Shown: one piece after another, positions 1-9,357 of the stretch
Layout: every line of letters begins with the position of its first letter
Position numbering within the stretch: position 1 is the first letter of the stretch
Assembly (NCBI GenBank): GCA_013151565.1
Contig: JAADIB010000181.1
Location: 2,785-35,090, forward strand
Length of the DNA stretch: 32,306 nucleotides
DNA from: Chlorobiota bacterium
Lineage (GTDB): Bacteria > Bacteroidota > Ignavibacteria > Ignavibacteriales > Melioribacteraceae
Direction: 5' to 3'
Notes under the pieces: model-generated
Told to the model about the DNA's origin: nothing
Databases searched by the model: none
What the model saw: only the letters and a program-made list of their open reading frames with translations
Program-made: the position numbers and the translations under genes

Positions 1-1394
1 TTGAGTTTGTATGGTTGTCGAGATAATAATAAGCGTCCGGTTGGATGCCCCAAAACATCTGTATGAGGATTTTCAATTGCAGCGATAATTCTATTTGTCA
101 TATCCTCTTCACTTAAATTAAACAATGAATGTACAGAAGCAACAACAAAATCAAAATTAGTCATAAAATCATCGGAATAATCTAATGAACCGTCTTTAAG
201 TATATCGGATTCTATTCCATGAAATATCTCAATATCGATTTGTTTCTTTACATCCTTTATCTCTTCCTTCTGTTTTAATACCCTTTCCTCATTTAATCCA
301 TTTGCATAAAAAGCAGATTTACTATGATCGCATACAGCTAAGTATTCGAACCTCATATTTTTTGCTTCTTCAGACATTTCCAAAAGTGTATTTGCACCAT
401 CTGAAAAATCAGTATGAAAATGCAAAAGACCTTTGATTTCTGATACTTTTAAATCGGAATTACTTCTTAAATTCTCTGGCGCATTAAAATATTCTGCTTC
501 TCTCATCTCCGGGATCACGTAGTTGAGATTAAGAACATTAAATATTTCTTCTTCGTTTTTGTATGCTCCCGATAAATCGTTAATATCCAAATTACTTAAA
601 AATTCATGTGCTCCGGTCGTTTGAAAGAGAACTTTTGGGAAATTTTTGTTGTTACTTAGATATAATTCAATGGGAATTGGTGAATCACTTTCTAAGAGCA
701 ATATACTCAATGAAGTATTCTCTGCTAACATACTGTATTTATAATATATTATAACTTCTTCTTTAAATTTATTTATATTACTAACAGCAATTACAATGCT
801 AATTTTTGATATTATTTCTAAACATCGTCTTATTTCTCCGGATATTTCCGCTTTTTCGACAGAATTCAGTGACATTAATTGTGAAACAACTAATGCTCCC
901 GCATGCTCCGCTCGACTAATATGCATGAATTTACTGTGTTTTCGAATGTTTTGTATTTCTTCTTGAATCTTCTCTTGTGTCTTTTCTGTAAACCCTTTTA
1001 TCGTAACAAGTCTGTTGCTTTTACATGCATTTTCCAATTCATTTATGTTACTAATATTTAATTGTTCATAAAGTACCTTAACTTTCTTAACACCTAGACC
1101 ACGAATTTGTAGAATATCTAGTATTCCACTTGGTATGCTCCCAAGATGCTCCTCATATTCTTTTACAGTACCATTATCCAATAACTCAAATAAGAAGTTT
1201 TGTATTCCTTTACCAATACCTTTTATATTAGTTATTGAACCATCATGAAGCATTTCTTCAAGATCAACATCCAATCTTCGGATCACATTTGCTGCTCCCC
1301 TAAATGCATTTATCTTGAATCGGTTCTCTCCTTTGAATTCCAAAATATCCGCATAATTTTCCAAATATTTTATAGCTTCACTTTTAAATGACAT
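1..1394 (-). CDS. polX: DNA polymerase X family protein with C-terminal PHP domain (truncated by window start; polymerase active site degenerate)
   Basis: Manual reverse-strand translation starting MSFKSEAIKYLENYADILEFKGENRFKINAFRGAANVIRRL...; HhH-like LGSIPSGILDILQIRGLGVKKVKVLYEQL; PHP motifs LLHFHTDFSDG, AVCDHSKS, HGIESDIL, SVHS, GHPTGRLL. Not in the ORF track because it runs off the window edge. Confidence 0.9.
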   Translation of the reverse strand, partial: MSFKSEAIKYLENYADILEFKGENRFKINAFRGAANVIRRLDVDLEEMLHDGSITNIKGIGKGIQNFLFELLDNGTVKEYEEHLGSIPSGILDILQIRGLGVKKVKVLYEQLNISNINELENACKSNRLVTIKGFTEKTQEKIQEEIQNIRKHSKFMHISRAEHAGALVVSQLMSLNSVEKAEISGEIRRCLEIISKISIVIAVSNINKFKEEVIIYYKYSMLAENTSLSILLLESDSPIPIELYLSNNKNFPKVLFQTTGAHEFLSNLDINDLSGAYKNEEEIFNVLNLNYVIPEMREAEYFNAPENLRSNSDLKVSEIKGLLHFHTDFSDGANTLLEMSEEAKNMRFEYLAVCDHSKSAFYANGLNEERVLKQKEEIKDVKKQIDIEIFHGIESDILKDGSLDYSDDFMTNFDFVVASVHSLFNLSEEDMTNRIIAAIENPHTDVLGHPTGRLLLSRQPYKL

Positions 1395-1396
1395 TT

Positions 1397-1981
1397 TTAA
1401 ACTAAATTAAGTGATAAATTCATTAAATAATATGTAACTAAATATCCTACCAGCAGCCCGGCTACAACTTGGTATAAGTCATGTAAATTCTGATACATCC
1501 TTGACCAAGATACAATTATGAGAATAATAGCAAAGTAGAAAGCTGAATTTCCTAATGTAAATACTAAAACAGCAAATGGTATAGCAACTCCAATTGCATG
1601 AGCACTTATTTTCCATCGTTTGTTGATTAGAACTAATATAACAGAAGTTAAAACATACGAAAGCCAAAGCGCTACAATAAAAGGATGCAGTTCAAGAAGC
1701 ATTGACAGCATGGCTCCTAGAACACTTAATCCGATACCTATTAAATAAGGTGTTGTTCTTTCACTTCCAACTGATGCTTCATTATCAATTATTTCCCCTT
1801 TCCACCTTAAATAGAAGAAAACCAATAGCGGGAGAATAAACCCAAAGATCGCTGCAACTGCAATAGTTTGGATCTGTAAAGTTGAATCATCATACACTCG
1901 AAAAGATAAATAAATAAAAATCAGCAATAGATTTAAAGGCGGAATGAATAAGTAAGAGATCAATTTTGCTAGAGTTTTCAT
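1397..1981 (-). CDS. PAP2-like membrane phosphatase family protein
   Basis: Multi-TM protein with PAP2-like motifs KWKISAHAIG-type segment (KRWKISAHAIG) and SRMYQNLHDLYQVVAG (SR-x5-H-x3-Q). Confidence 0.7.
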   Translation of the reverse strand: MKTLAKLISYLFIPPLNLLLIFIYLSFRVYDDSTLQIQTIAVAAIFGFILPLLVFFYLRWKGEIIDNEASVGSERTTPYLIGIGLSVLGAMLSMLLELHPFIVALWLSYVLTSVILVLINKRWKISAHAIGVAIPFAVLVFTLGNSAFYFAIILIIVSWSRMYQNLHDLYQVVAGLLVGYLVTYYLMNLSLNLV

Positions 1982-2964
1982 CAGTCATCAATATTTTTTA
2001 GTTCTTCAAGATAATTAAGAAGCAGATCTTCAATCGGAGGATATTCAGTAAAAACCATAAGCTGCTGTCTTATTTTTGCAGAATGATGCAAACCTTTTAA
2101 ATACCCTGTATAATACTTACGGAATGGAATAACTGCTTGACGTTCCTCATCTTTGTATTCAATTTCATATTTAAGATGTCTTAAAGCAGTATGTATTCTC
2201 TCATCAGCAGATACTTTCGGCAGCGGTAATCCGGTTTCAATAAGATGTTTTGCTTCTCTGAAAATCCAAGGATGTTGAATTGCACCGCGTGCGATCATAA
2301 CCCCGTCAGCGCCGGTTTCATCAAATGCGCGTTTGGCATCTTCTGCGGTAAATACTCCGCCGTTAAGAACAACCGGAATATTAACCACCTCCTTAATTTG
2401 AGAGATATACGACCAGTCTGCTTCTCCCGAATGTCCTTGCCTGCTTGTCCTGCAATGAATCGTGAGCGCTCTAGCTCCAACATTTTCCAATCTTTTAGCC
2501 ACATCGCAAATAATAATTGAATCTGAATCCCAACCGATCCTTGTTTTAACAGTGACAGGCTTATCAACAGCTTTTACAATAGCTTCAACCATTCTTTCCA
2601 TGTAGTCGGGATCTTTTAATAGACCAGAACCAGCGCCTCTCTTAACTACTTTCCTCACCCAGCATCCGGCATTGATATCAATAATATCGGGATTCATCTG
2701 TTCGGACATCTTTGCCGCTTCAACCATTGACTCAATATCAGCGCCGTATATTTGTATTCCAACCGGTTTTTCTTCTTCGGTAATGATCATCTTCTTTGCG
2801 GTTTTTTTATTGTTTCTTATGAGTCCATCCGAATTAACGAATTCTGTATAAACAATATCAGCACCCATTTCCTTGCACAGTTTTCTAAAACCGATTCCGG
2901 TTACATCTTCCATAGGAGCCAGCAGCAAAGGTTTATTTAACTTTATGTTATTTATCTCAAACAT
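1981..2964 (-). CDS. dusB: tRNA-dihydrouridine synthase (DusB type)
   Basis: LLAPMEDVTGIGFRKLC, NAGCWVRKVVKRGAGSGLLKDP, VTVKTRIGWD, LTIHCRTSRQGHSGEADW, VVLNGGV, GVMIARGAIQHPWIF. Confidence 0.93.
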   Translation of the reverse strand: MFEINNIKLNKPLLLAPMEDVTGIGFRKLCKEMGADIVYTEFVNSDGLIRNNKKTAKKMIITEEEKPVGIQIYGADIESMVEAAKMSEQMNPDIIDINAGCWVRKVVKRGAGSGLLKDPDYMERMVEAIVKAVDKPVTVKTRIGWDSDSIIICDVAKRLENVGARALTIHCRTSRQGHSGEADWSYISQIKEVVNIPVVLNGGVFTAEDAKRAFDETGADGVMIARGAIQHPWIFREAKHLIETGLPLPKVSADERIHTALRHLKYEIEYKDEERQAVIPFRKYYTGYLKGLHHSAKIRQQLMVFTEYPPIEDLLLNYLEELKNIDD

Positions 2965-4153
2965 TTGAAACTATCTTCTTTTTATCTGAATTAAGAAAAT
3001 AAATTGTAATAATCAATGTAAAAAAAGTAAATACTGCCCCAGTAATGAAGGGCCATTCGTATCCCAAATATTGAAAAGCGAATCCTCCCCATAGAGGACC
3101 GAGTACACGCGCCATGGAGGCAATGGATTGATTAAGACCAAGGATCCTTCCTTGACTAGCTTGCGGCGAATATTTTGATATTATGCTTAATATCATTGGC
3201 TGAAGAATTCCTGTACCAATAGCTAAAAGTCCCGAGATGATCGCCACACCGGTAAAATTAATTCCATATGGAAGTAACCCGAGACTAACCATTAGAAAAA
3301 TTAAACCAATGATGATCAAACTTTTATCGCTTATGAACTTTTCCATTCTTTTTAGAAAAGCTCCTTGTACAATAGCACCAACTATGCCGATTATACCAAA
3401 CAAATAGCCGTTTTCTCTATCGGTAAATCCATAATGTTTCTGACCTAAAAGAGCAAAAGTTCCGTAAATATTTGCCACTGCAAAAATAATTATGAAAAAT
3501 AATGCTATAAAGAATGCAACATTCGGAGTATTTTTTATTTCCAAAAGATCATCTTTTTTAATTAAAGAGTAATCAAACCCTTTAAGCGGTTTTTTCACTT
3601 TTAATGATTCCGGCAGAAAAAACAAAGCAAATAAGAATGCCATCGAAGAAAATCCTGCACTTGCAAAGCCAACATACTCGTAACCGAACTCTGCAATTAT
3701 GCCGCCGAATATTGGACCAAAGACAAAGCCGAGTCCAAATGCAGCACCGATTATTCCCATTCCTTTAGCTCTATTAGATTTATCCGTTATATCAGCAATA
3801 TATGCTTGTGCGGCTCCTACATTACTGCCGCCAATACCTGCAAGTAATCTAGTAGATAGAAGGACAATGAACGTTGTAGAGAAACTGAAAATAATATAAG
3901 AAATTATTGTTGTTATTAAAGATATCAATATCACCGGTCTTCTGCCGATCCTATCCGATATTTTTCCAATAATGGGATTAAAAATAAACTGCATTAATGA
4001 ATAGCTTGCAACAATAATTCCTATTCCAAAGTCAGAAATACCGATAACATTGCTGGCAAAAGTCGGAAGTATGGGAATTAAAATCCCAAATCCTAGCAGG
4101 TCTATAAAAACAGTCAGAAAAATTACCGCAAGCGAAGCTTTGTGTTTACTCAT
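2957..4153 (-). CDS. MFS transporter (TetA/multidrug-efflux-like)
   Basis: 12-TM-like hydrophobic pattern, GKISDRIGRRPVIL motif A, LLAGIGGSNVGAAQAYIADIT. Confidence 0.85.
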   Translation of the reverse strand: MSKHKASLAVIFLTVFIDLLGFGILIPILPTFASNVIGISDFGIGIIVASYSLMQFIFNPIIGKISDRIGRRPVILISLITTIISYIIFSFSTTFIVLLSTRLLAGIGGSNVGAAQAYIADITDKSNRAKGMGIIGAAFGLGFVFGPIFGGIIAEFGYEYVGFASAGFSSMAFLFALFFLPESLKVKKPLKGFDYSLIKKDDLLEIKNTPNVAFFIALFFIIIFAVANIYGTFALLGQKHYGFTDRENGYLFGIIGIVGAIVQGAFLKRMEKFISDKSLIIIGLIFLMVSLGLLPYGINFTGVAIISGLLAIGTGILQPMILSIISKYSPQASQGRILGLNQSIASMARVLGPLWGGFAFQYLGYEWPFITGAVFTFFTLIITIYFLNSDKKKIVSNV

Positions 4154-4221
4154 TCCAGAACAATTCAGTTAGTTTATCAACTTGCAAATATAATAAATTT
4201 TAATGGGAGCAATTTGATTAG

Positions 4222-5535
4222 TTAATCTTCTTGCTCAAAGAATTGCAACGAATCTGCTTTAACGGTAAGGTTTTTTGGATAGTCAACTTTGTAGGGAATT
4301 TTAGCTATAAAAGCTCTAAACTTTGCTTGTTCAAATTCCCATTTTCTATAAGCGCTTTTGTCAATAGAATCCAAAACTATGCGCTTTGTTCTGCTTTCCA
4401 TTAACTCCTTTGTATCATTATAGCACTGCAGCATTAGTTCTTTATCTTCTTTTGTAAAATATGATGGGTAAGAATTATTAGCTGCAATATCAGACGGCAG
4501 TATTAGATACTCTAATCCCCAATTTGTAACTCCTTTAAAAACCCAGATCGGGAGATAGCGAACTGCATCAAGTTTAATTGTATTAGTCTTAAAATCTTTT
4601 GTTACACTGAAATTTAGAACCGTCCCTCCGTCTGAATATCTCCATCTTTGATTAGATATAAAATTACCGAGTGAGAAGGCAACAAAGCCTGTATCAATAT
4701 TTGCATTTGCAGTTTTGTAAAGTTCAACAGGCTGCAAAGTGTGAGGATGTGATCCTAAAATTATATCCGCTCCATATTCAATTGTTTTGTTAACAATATT
4801 CCTTTGATAGCTGTTCTCTGTCCTCGCATATTCCCTTCCAAAATGGAAATATACAATAACTAAATCTGCTCCTTTTGATTTAGTTTTATCAATATCTTGC
4901 TTAATTAACTCAGGGTCTATCCTGTTTACGAGAAATTTATTCTTTGCTGGTATCCTATATAAATTGACGCCATAAGTATATGAAAGTAATGCGAACTTCA
5001 AGCCTGATTGCTCAAAGAGCTGAACTGAATCTCTCGCCTCTTGGGATTTGTAAGTGCCGGTATTTTGCATCCCGTTTTTTCTGATAAAATCTATCGTATT
5101 AATAACACCTTTTTTTTGATGGTCATAAGAATGATTGTTGCCAGTAACCATAATATCAAAACCGGCATATTTTAAACCTTTCAGAAAATCTTCCGGTGTG
5201 TTAAATACAGGATATCCGGAGTATTCAATATCACTTCCGGCAACAACAGTTTCAAGATTACCAATTATAACATCAGAGTTATCAAAATATCTTTTGATTT
5301 CTCTGTAAACCGGTTTAAAGTCATAAGTTGAATCTTCACGAATTGCATAATTAAATTGAGTGGAATGACACATAACATCACCAACAACACTAAAAGTAAC
5401 GGTTACGGATGAATCCCCACTAACATTATTCATAGAGAGTTGTTGAGAAAAAACAAAACTTGAACACGAGAGGAAAACCAAAGAGATAATATTAAAAAAC
5501 TGCTTATTCATATAACGTTTATTCTTTACTTTCAT
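4222..5535 (-). CDS. CapA family (PGA_cap) protein, exported; start may be an internal Met (MNKQFF...)
   Basis: FSVVGDVMCHSTQ, VIIGNLETVVAG, MVTGNNHSYDHQKKGVINTIDFIR, DLVIVYFHFGREY, GADIILGSHPHTLQPVEL: metallophosphoesterase-like CapA motifs; N-terminal signal/lipobox-like LVFLSCSS. Confidence 0.85.
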   Translation of the reverse strand: MKVKNKRYMNKQFFNIISLVFLSCSSFVFSQQLSMNNVSGDSSVTVTFSVVGDVMCHSTQFNYAIREDSTYDFKPVYREIKRYFDNSDVIIGNLETVVAGSDIEYSGYPVFNTPEDFLKGLKYAGFDIMVTGNNHSYDHQKKGVINTIDFIRKNGMQNTGTYKSQEARDSVQLFEQSGLKFALLSYTYGVNLYRIPAKNKFLVNRIDPELIKQDIDKTKSKGADLVIVYFHFGREYARTENSYQRNIVNKTIEYGADIILGSHPHTLQPVELYKTANANIDTGFVAFSLGNFISNQRWRYSDGGTVLNFSVTKDFKTNTIKLDAVRYLPIWVFKGVTNWGLEYLILPSDIAANNSYPSYFTKEDKELMLQCYNDTKELMESRTKRIVLDSIDKSAYRKWEFEQAKFRAFIAKIPYKVDYPKNLTVKADSLQFFEQED

Positions 5536-5543
5536 TCATAGAG

Positions 5544-5580
5544 TAAAGCCGCCAAGATCATCTAAGATCTTGACGGCTTA
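5544..5580 (-). terminator. Strong hairpin (candidate terminator/processing site) between the Hc1-like gene and capA-like gene
   Basis: AAGCCG-C-CAAGATC (5546-5559) pairs with GATCTTG-A-CGGCTT (5566-5579), 13 bp with one internal mismatch, 6-nt loop. No long T tract on either side. Confidence 0.55.
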
Positions 5581-5611
5581 AACTTCAAGAATTTAGAAAA
5601 ATAGTAATTTG

Positions 5612-5800
5612 TTAACTATCTTTTCTTTCTGATTTGATTTGTTGAATTTCATTTCTCATATCTTGAGCTTTTTTCTTCAATTCGCTCAATCCTTTACGAA
5701 TACGGGTACCAGCAGCTGCTTGTCCTTTTTCATAAAATTTTTGAACATCTGTTTCCATACTTTTAAGATGGTCCAACAAATCTTGGTATGATTGACTCAT
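5612..5800 (-). CDS. Small histone H1/Hc1-like protein
   Basis: 62 aa, KFYEKGQAAAGTRIRKGLSELKKKAQDMRNEIQQIK; matches the pattern of small Hc1-like proteins of Bacteroidota (FYEKGN.AAGTR.RKGM..LK..AQ.IR.E). RBS-like AGGAGG upstream on the minus strand. Confidence 0.75.
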   Translation of the reverse strand: MSQSYQDLLDHLKSMETDVQKFYEKGQAAAGTRIRKGLSELKKKAQDMRNEIQQIKSERKDS

Positions 5801-5834
5801 GAATGCCTCCTTCTGTTTGTGAATAAACTGTTAA

Positions 5835-7844
5835 TTATTGTATATGTTCGAGAACTATCTCAGCAATATCTTTAACTTCCACTTCCTCGTTTTTCCCCAG
5901 AGTCTTAACTCCGTCACTCAGCATCGTCATGCAAAACGGACATGCCGAGGCAATAGTATCTGCGCCGGTCTCAATAGCTTCTTTAGTTCGTACTTCGTTA
6001 ATACGTTCACCTTCTGTTTCTTCCATGAACATTCTTCCGCCGCCGGCTCCGCAGCAAAATCCATTATTAAAAGAACGATCCATTTCAACCAGTTCTAATC
6101 CGTCAATTGCTTTTATGGAAGCTCTTGGCTGATCGTAAATAGAATTATATCTCCCTAGGTAACAAGAATCGTGATAAGTGATTTTATTTGAATTCTCATC
6201 ATTTTTAAGAGAAATTTTATTTTCCTGTATTAGTTTATCAATAAATTCTGAATGATGCAATATTTTAAATTCGCCGCCCAATTTTGGATACTCATTTTTT
6301 AGTGAATTAAAGCAGTGCGGACAAGCTGTAACAATCTCTTTTACGCCGTATTTATTGAGCATTTCGATGTTTTCCATCATTAATGTTTGCGCTAAATACT
6401 CGTTGCCAAGCCTACGGGCAGTATCACCATTGCACTTCTCTTCATTACCCAATATCCTAAAATTTACACCCGCTTTCTGCATTATTGTTGCAAAAGCTTG
6501 AGATACCTTCTGATATCGCTGATCGAATGAGCCTGCACATCCAACCCAAAATAAAATTTCACCATCCGAATCTTCGCTCATTGTTTTTATATCAAGTCCT
6601 TCTGCCCAATTTACTCTATCTTGCGAATTGAATGCCCACGGGTTAAAATTAGTTTCAAGATTTTTAAATGTTGTTATCAGTTCACTTGGGAAATCACTTT
6701 CCATCATAACTTTATCCTGACGCATATGCAGAATATCAACTAACGGTTCGTTACCGACAGGACATGCGTATACACAAAAATTACAGCTTGTACAAGCCCA
6801 TAGAGCGTTATCAGTCAACAAAAGACCCTTAAGAGGAACTTCTGCTCCGTCAATGAATGATTGACCATGAGAATTGAAATAATATCGTTTATTGATCTCT
6901 ATTGCCGATGGCGATAATTCTTTACCGGTTTGATATGCCGGACAGTTATCCTGGCATCTATTGCACATGATACAAGAATATGCATCCAATAAAGACTTTT
7001 GCGGAAGATGTTCCATATTACCAACGCCAAACTGCTCTATCGATTCATCTTCAAAATTGAGTGGTTTTATTGTTCCTTTATTAGGTCGGTCATCGGGAAC
7101 CATATAATTGATCGGAGCCATAAAAAGATGAGCGTGTTTTGACAATGGGAAATAAGGTATAAACGCCAAAATTGCTCCAAGCGCTATCCACCAGCTTATA
7201 TGTTCTCCCAGAACTAATTGATTTGCCGATAGACCTTGCCAAAGCGCAGAGAAAATGGTTGCTAATGGTTGAGCCGCATCGCCGCCATTTTGCGCAACTG
7301 CAAATGATGCTCCTACAAACCTAGCCCCTACATGGATCATAATAAAAAGTCCTACGATCAAGGAATCTCTGCGGACTCCTTTTTTTACATCGTCCGTTAT
7401 ATGTACAGGCGGTTTTATAATTAATTTTTCTTCATTAAAAATAAACCGACGGACTAGCAAATAGAAAACACCCAGAAATACCAGCACGCTAAAAACATCG
7501 ACAAATAATCGATAGATAAATCCCACAGCACTGTTGGGGAAAAATTCAAATCCGGGAACATACCCTGCTATTACATCAAATAAATTTACCAGAATATAAA
7601 TTGTAAATCCCCAAGCTACCAGCGCATGAATGAAGCCTACTATTGGTCTTGTTGTGAAAAGTGTCTGTTGGGTTAAGAGTATTTTCAAACCTTTGGGAAA
7701 ATTTTTAAGCGTCTCCTTCCAAGGAATCGGGTCTGTTCCACGATCTATAATTTTGAACATCCTGGAAAAGGTTTTATAAGAAAGGACTAATGAAACTATT
7801 ACTAATACAATAAAGATTATTTTTTCAGCAAGTGTCAGCATCAC
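5835..7844 (-). CDS. Membrane-bound heterodisulfide-reductase-related Fe-S oxidoreductase (FadF/ETF:quinone-oxidoreductase-like)
   Basis: N-terminal NarI-like TM region; two 4Fe-4S motifs (CIMCNRCQDNCP, CTSCNFCVYACP); two CCG-type domains (CAGSF...EEKCNGD...CPHC; CYLGRYN...FCCGAGGGRM...CPFC). Confidence 0.88.
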   Translation of the reverse strand: MMLTLAEKIIFIVLVIVSLVLSYKTFSRMFKIIDRGTDPIPWKETLKNFPKGLKILLTQQTLFTTRPIVGFIHALVAWGFTIYILVNLFDVIAGYVPGFEFFPNSAVGFIYRLFVDVFSVLVFLGVFYLLVRRFIFNEEKLIIKPPVHITDDVKKGVRRDSLIVGLFIMIHVGARFVGASFAVAQNGGDAAQPLATIFSALWQGLSANQLVLGEHISWWIALGAILAFIPYFPLSKHAHLFMAPINYMVPDDRPNKGTIKPLNFEDESIEQFGVGNMEHLPQKSLLDAYSCIMCNRCQDNCPAYQTGKELSPSAIEINKRYYFNSHGQSFIDGAEVPLKGLLLTDNALWACTSCNFCVYACPVGNEPLVDILHMRQDKVMMESDFPSELITTFKNLETNFNPWAFNSQDRVNWAEGLDIKTMSEDSDGEILFWVGCAGSFDQRYQKVSQAFATIMQKAGVNFRILGNEEKCNGDTARRLGNEYLAQTLMMENIEMLNKYGVKEIVTACPHCFNSLKNEYPKLGGEFKILHHSEFIDKLIQENKISLKNDENSNKITYHDSCYLGRYNSIYDQPRASIKAIDGLELVEMDRSFNNGFCCGAGGGRMFMEETEGERINEVRTKEAIETGADTIASACPFCMTMLSDGVKTLGKNEEVEVKDIAEIVLEHIQ

Positions 7845-7878
7845 ATTTTTCCTTTATTAAATTTGCGGATATTATATT

Positions 7879-8745
7879 CTACATTTTACTCTTAAAGAAT
7901 TGTCCGGTTTTTATTAATAGCTTATCAAATTTTTCGTTTGTACCTGCAAATGGATGGACACATCCAAAAGTATGACCTGTATTTTCGATTGGGAATAATT
8001 CAGTTATCGACTTATCGGAATGTTCGTATAGTTCTTCCGCTTCTTTAAATTTAACAGCAAGGTCCTCCTTACCATGCGCTATCAAAAGAGGAATGCCTAA
8101 ATTTGCTGCAGCCTTAGTTATGTTGAGCTTGTCATCCTTATTCGCTTCCAAATCATTAAGTAGAGAAACATTCAATCTCATTTCTTGTTTTGTCCGCGAA
8201 TTCATCACAGCGAAATATCCTTTTTTTCTCCACTCAATTTTTTGCCGTTCTGAGTAACGATCAAGATTAGAAACACTCGACCAAGTTACAACAGCAGTAA
8301 TTCTATCTAGGTTTAAAGCAGTAAGTAAAGCGATCGCTCCTCCTCTGCTGTGACCTAACAATCCAATTTTAGGATTATTCACTTCTCCGAAAAAATTCTC
8401 TCTATATGCTTTTACAATTTCAGTTAATTCTTCAATTTCTAATGAAAATGTATTTTCAGCAAATTTTTCCAACTCGGTAAATTCTAATTTATTTGAACCG
8501 ATTCCGTTGTGTGAAAAATTAAATGTAATAACATAATACCCAAGGTTGGATAAATATTCAGCCGTGTATGGGAAGAATCCCCAATCTTTAAATCCCTTGA
8601 AACCATGTGTAATTATAATACAGGAATTATTCGAAATGTTCTCATTCCCGTAACTTGTGATTGAGATCACATTCCCACTAGAGGTTGTGTAGGAGTAATT
8701 TTCTCTCATAAATGTAAATATGTCGATTCTGGACAATAAAGTCAA
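7879..8745 (-). CDS. Alpha/beta hydrolase; translation more likely starts at Met at about 8709 (MRENYSYT)
   Basis: THGFKGFKDWGFFPYTAEYLSNLGYYVITFNFSHNG, GHSRGGAIAL nucleophile elbow, C-terminal ENTGHTFG. Confidence 0.85.
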   Translation of the reverse strand: MTLLSRIDIFTFMRENYSYTTSSGNVISITSYGNENISNNSCIIITHGFKGFKDWGFFPYTAEYLSNLGYYVITFNFSHNGIGSNKLEFTELEKFAENTFSLEIEELTEIVKAYRENFFGEVNNPKIGLLGHSRGGAIALLTALNLDRITAVVTWSSVSNLDRYSERQKIEWRKKGYFAVMNSRTKQEMRLNVSLLNDLEANKDDKLNITKAAANLGIPLLIAHGKEDLAVKFKEAEELYEHSDKSITELFPIENTGHTFGCVHPFAGTNEKFDKLLIKTGQFFKSKM

Positions 8746-8790
8746 GAATTTATCATCTGCGTATTGTTAACCAGAATAGCACACAGATTT

Positions 8791-8816
8791 AACTGATGCA
8801 ACGGATTTGCACAGAT
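8791..8816. repeat. Dispersed repeat copy 1 (inverted relative to copy at 12491-12516)
   Basis: AACTGATGCAACGGATTTGCACAGAT versus reverse complement of 12491-12516 CACTGATGTAACAGATTTACACAGAT: 22/26 identical. Confidence 0.65.
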
Positions 8817-8825
8817 AATTTTTCA

Positions 8826-9145
8826 TCGTAGGAAACGAATCTTTTCGTTCCCTACGATTGTTTGTTAAGTGACAGTAATAATAATTTCCAACCCACCCCT
8901 TAGTCCCCTCCCAAGAGGGGATTTCCTTTGGCAGTTACGGTCATACCGTGACGCGTGATTGTTACAATCCCGTAGGGACTGCATTATTGTAGAAAAAGCA
9001 GAAAGGGAATTGTATAAATCCCATCGGGATTTTATTATAATAAAACCCCTACAAGGTTTATTTGAGTTTAGGTTTATCGTTTCTATAATAATTACATTAC
9101 TATGGAATTTTTGGTGTTGTTGTAGTGGTCGCATAATATGCGACC
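8826..9145. repeat. Cluster of short palindromic/hairpin repeat units
   Basis: Stem-loops read by eye: 8826-8857 (TCGTAGGAAACGAA/TTCGTTCCCTACGA), 8905-8920 (CCCCTC/GAGGGG), 8934-8952 (ACGGT/ACCGT), TCCCGTAGGGA near 8969, AAATCCCATCGGGATTT near 9025, AAACCCCTACAAGGTTT near 9043, 9127-9145 (GGTCGCAT/ATGCGACC). Confidence 0.75.
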
Positions 9146-9289
9146 TTTACAGAAAATGAATTTTATTAGATGGTTAATCCGCGCTTATCAGTTCAATTCG
9201 TTATATCCGAGTGCTATTACTTTTACACTGAATCAAAAAGTACTACTCTTCTTCATCAAATCTTTCGGAATAATTTTAAATAGCTTTAT

Positions 9290-9321
9290 TTTGTTAAGTT
9301 ATGTTCATAATTTTAGTGTTG
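9290..9321 (+). promoter_or_regulatory. Candidate Bacteroidota-type promoter upstream of hisA-like gene
   Basis: TTTG (9290-9293) - 20 nt - TAGTGTTG (9314-9321); one mismatch to the -7 consensus TANNTTTG. Confidence 0.35.
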
Positions 9322-9357
9322 TTTTTAATTCCATTAAATAGTGAATAAACTATAAAT

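Noticed and set aside
1981-2964. DusB motif NAGCWVRKV with Trp where Pro is usual
   Set aside because: Catalytic Cys and the rest of the family motifs are intact; likely a lineage variant rather than a functional change.
5835-7844. First CCG domain has CNG rather than CCG
   Set aside because: FadF-like membrane Fe-S oxidoreductases commonly show this variant in the first domain; not unusual.
8865-9159. ORFs 8865-9134 (-) and 8959-9159 (+)
   Set aside because: Both arise from the palindromic repeat cluster; their peptide periodicity (SRRDCIIVEK/SHRDFIIIKP) is a by-product of the repeats.
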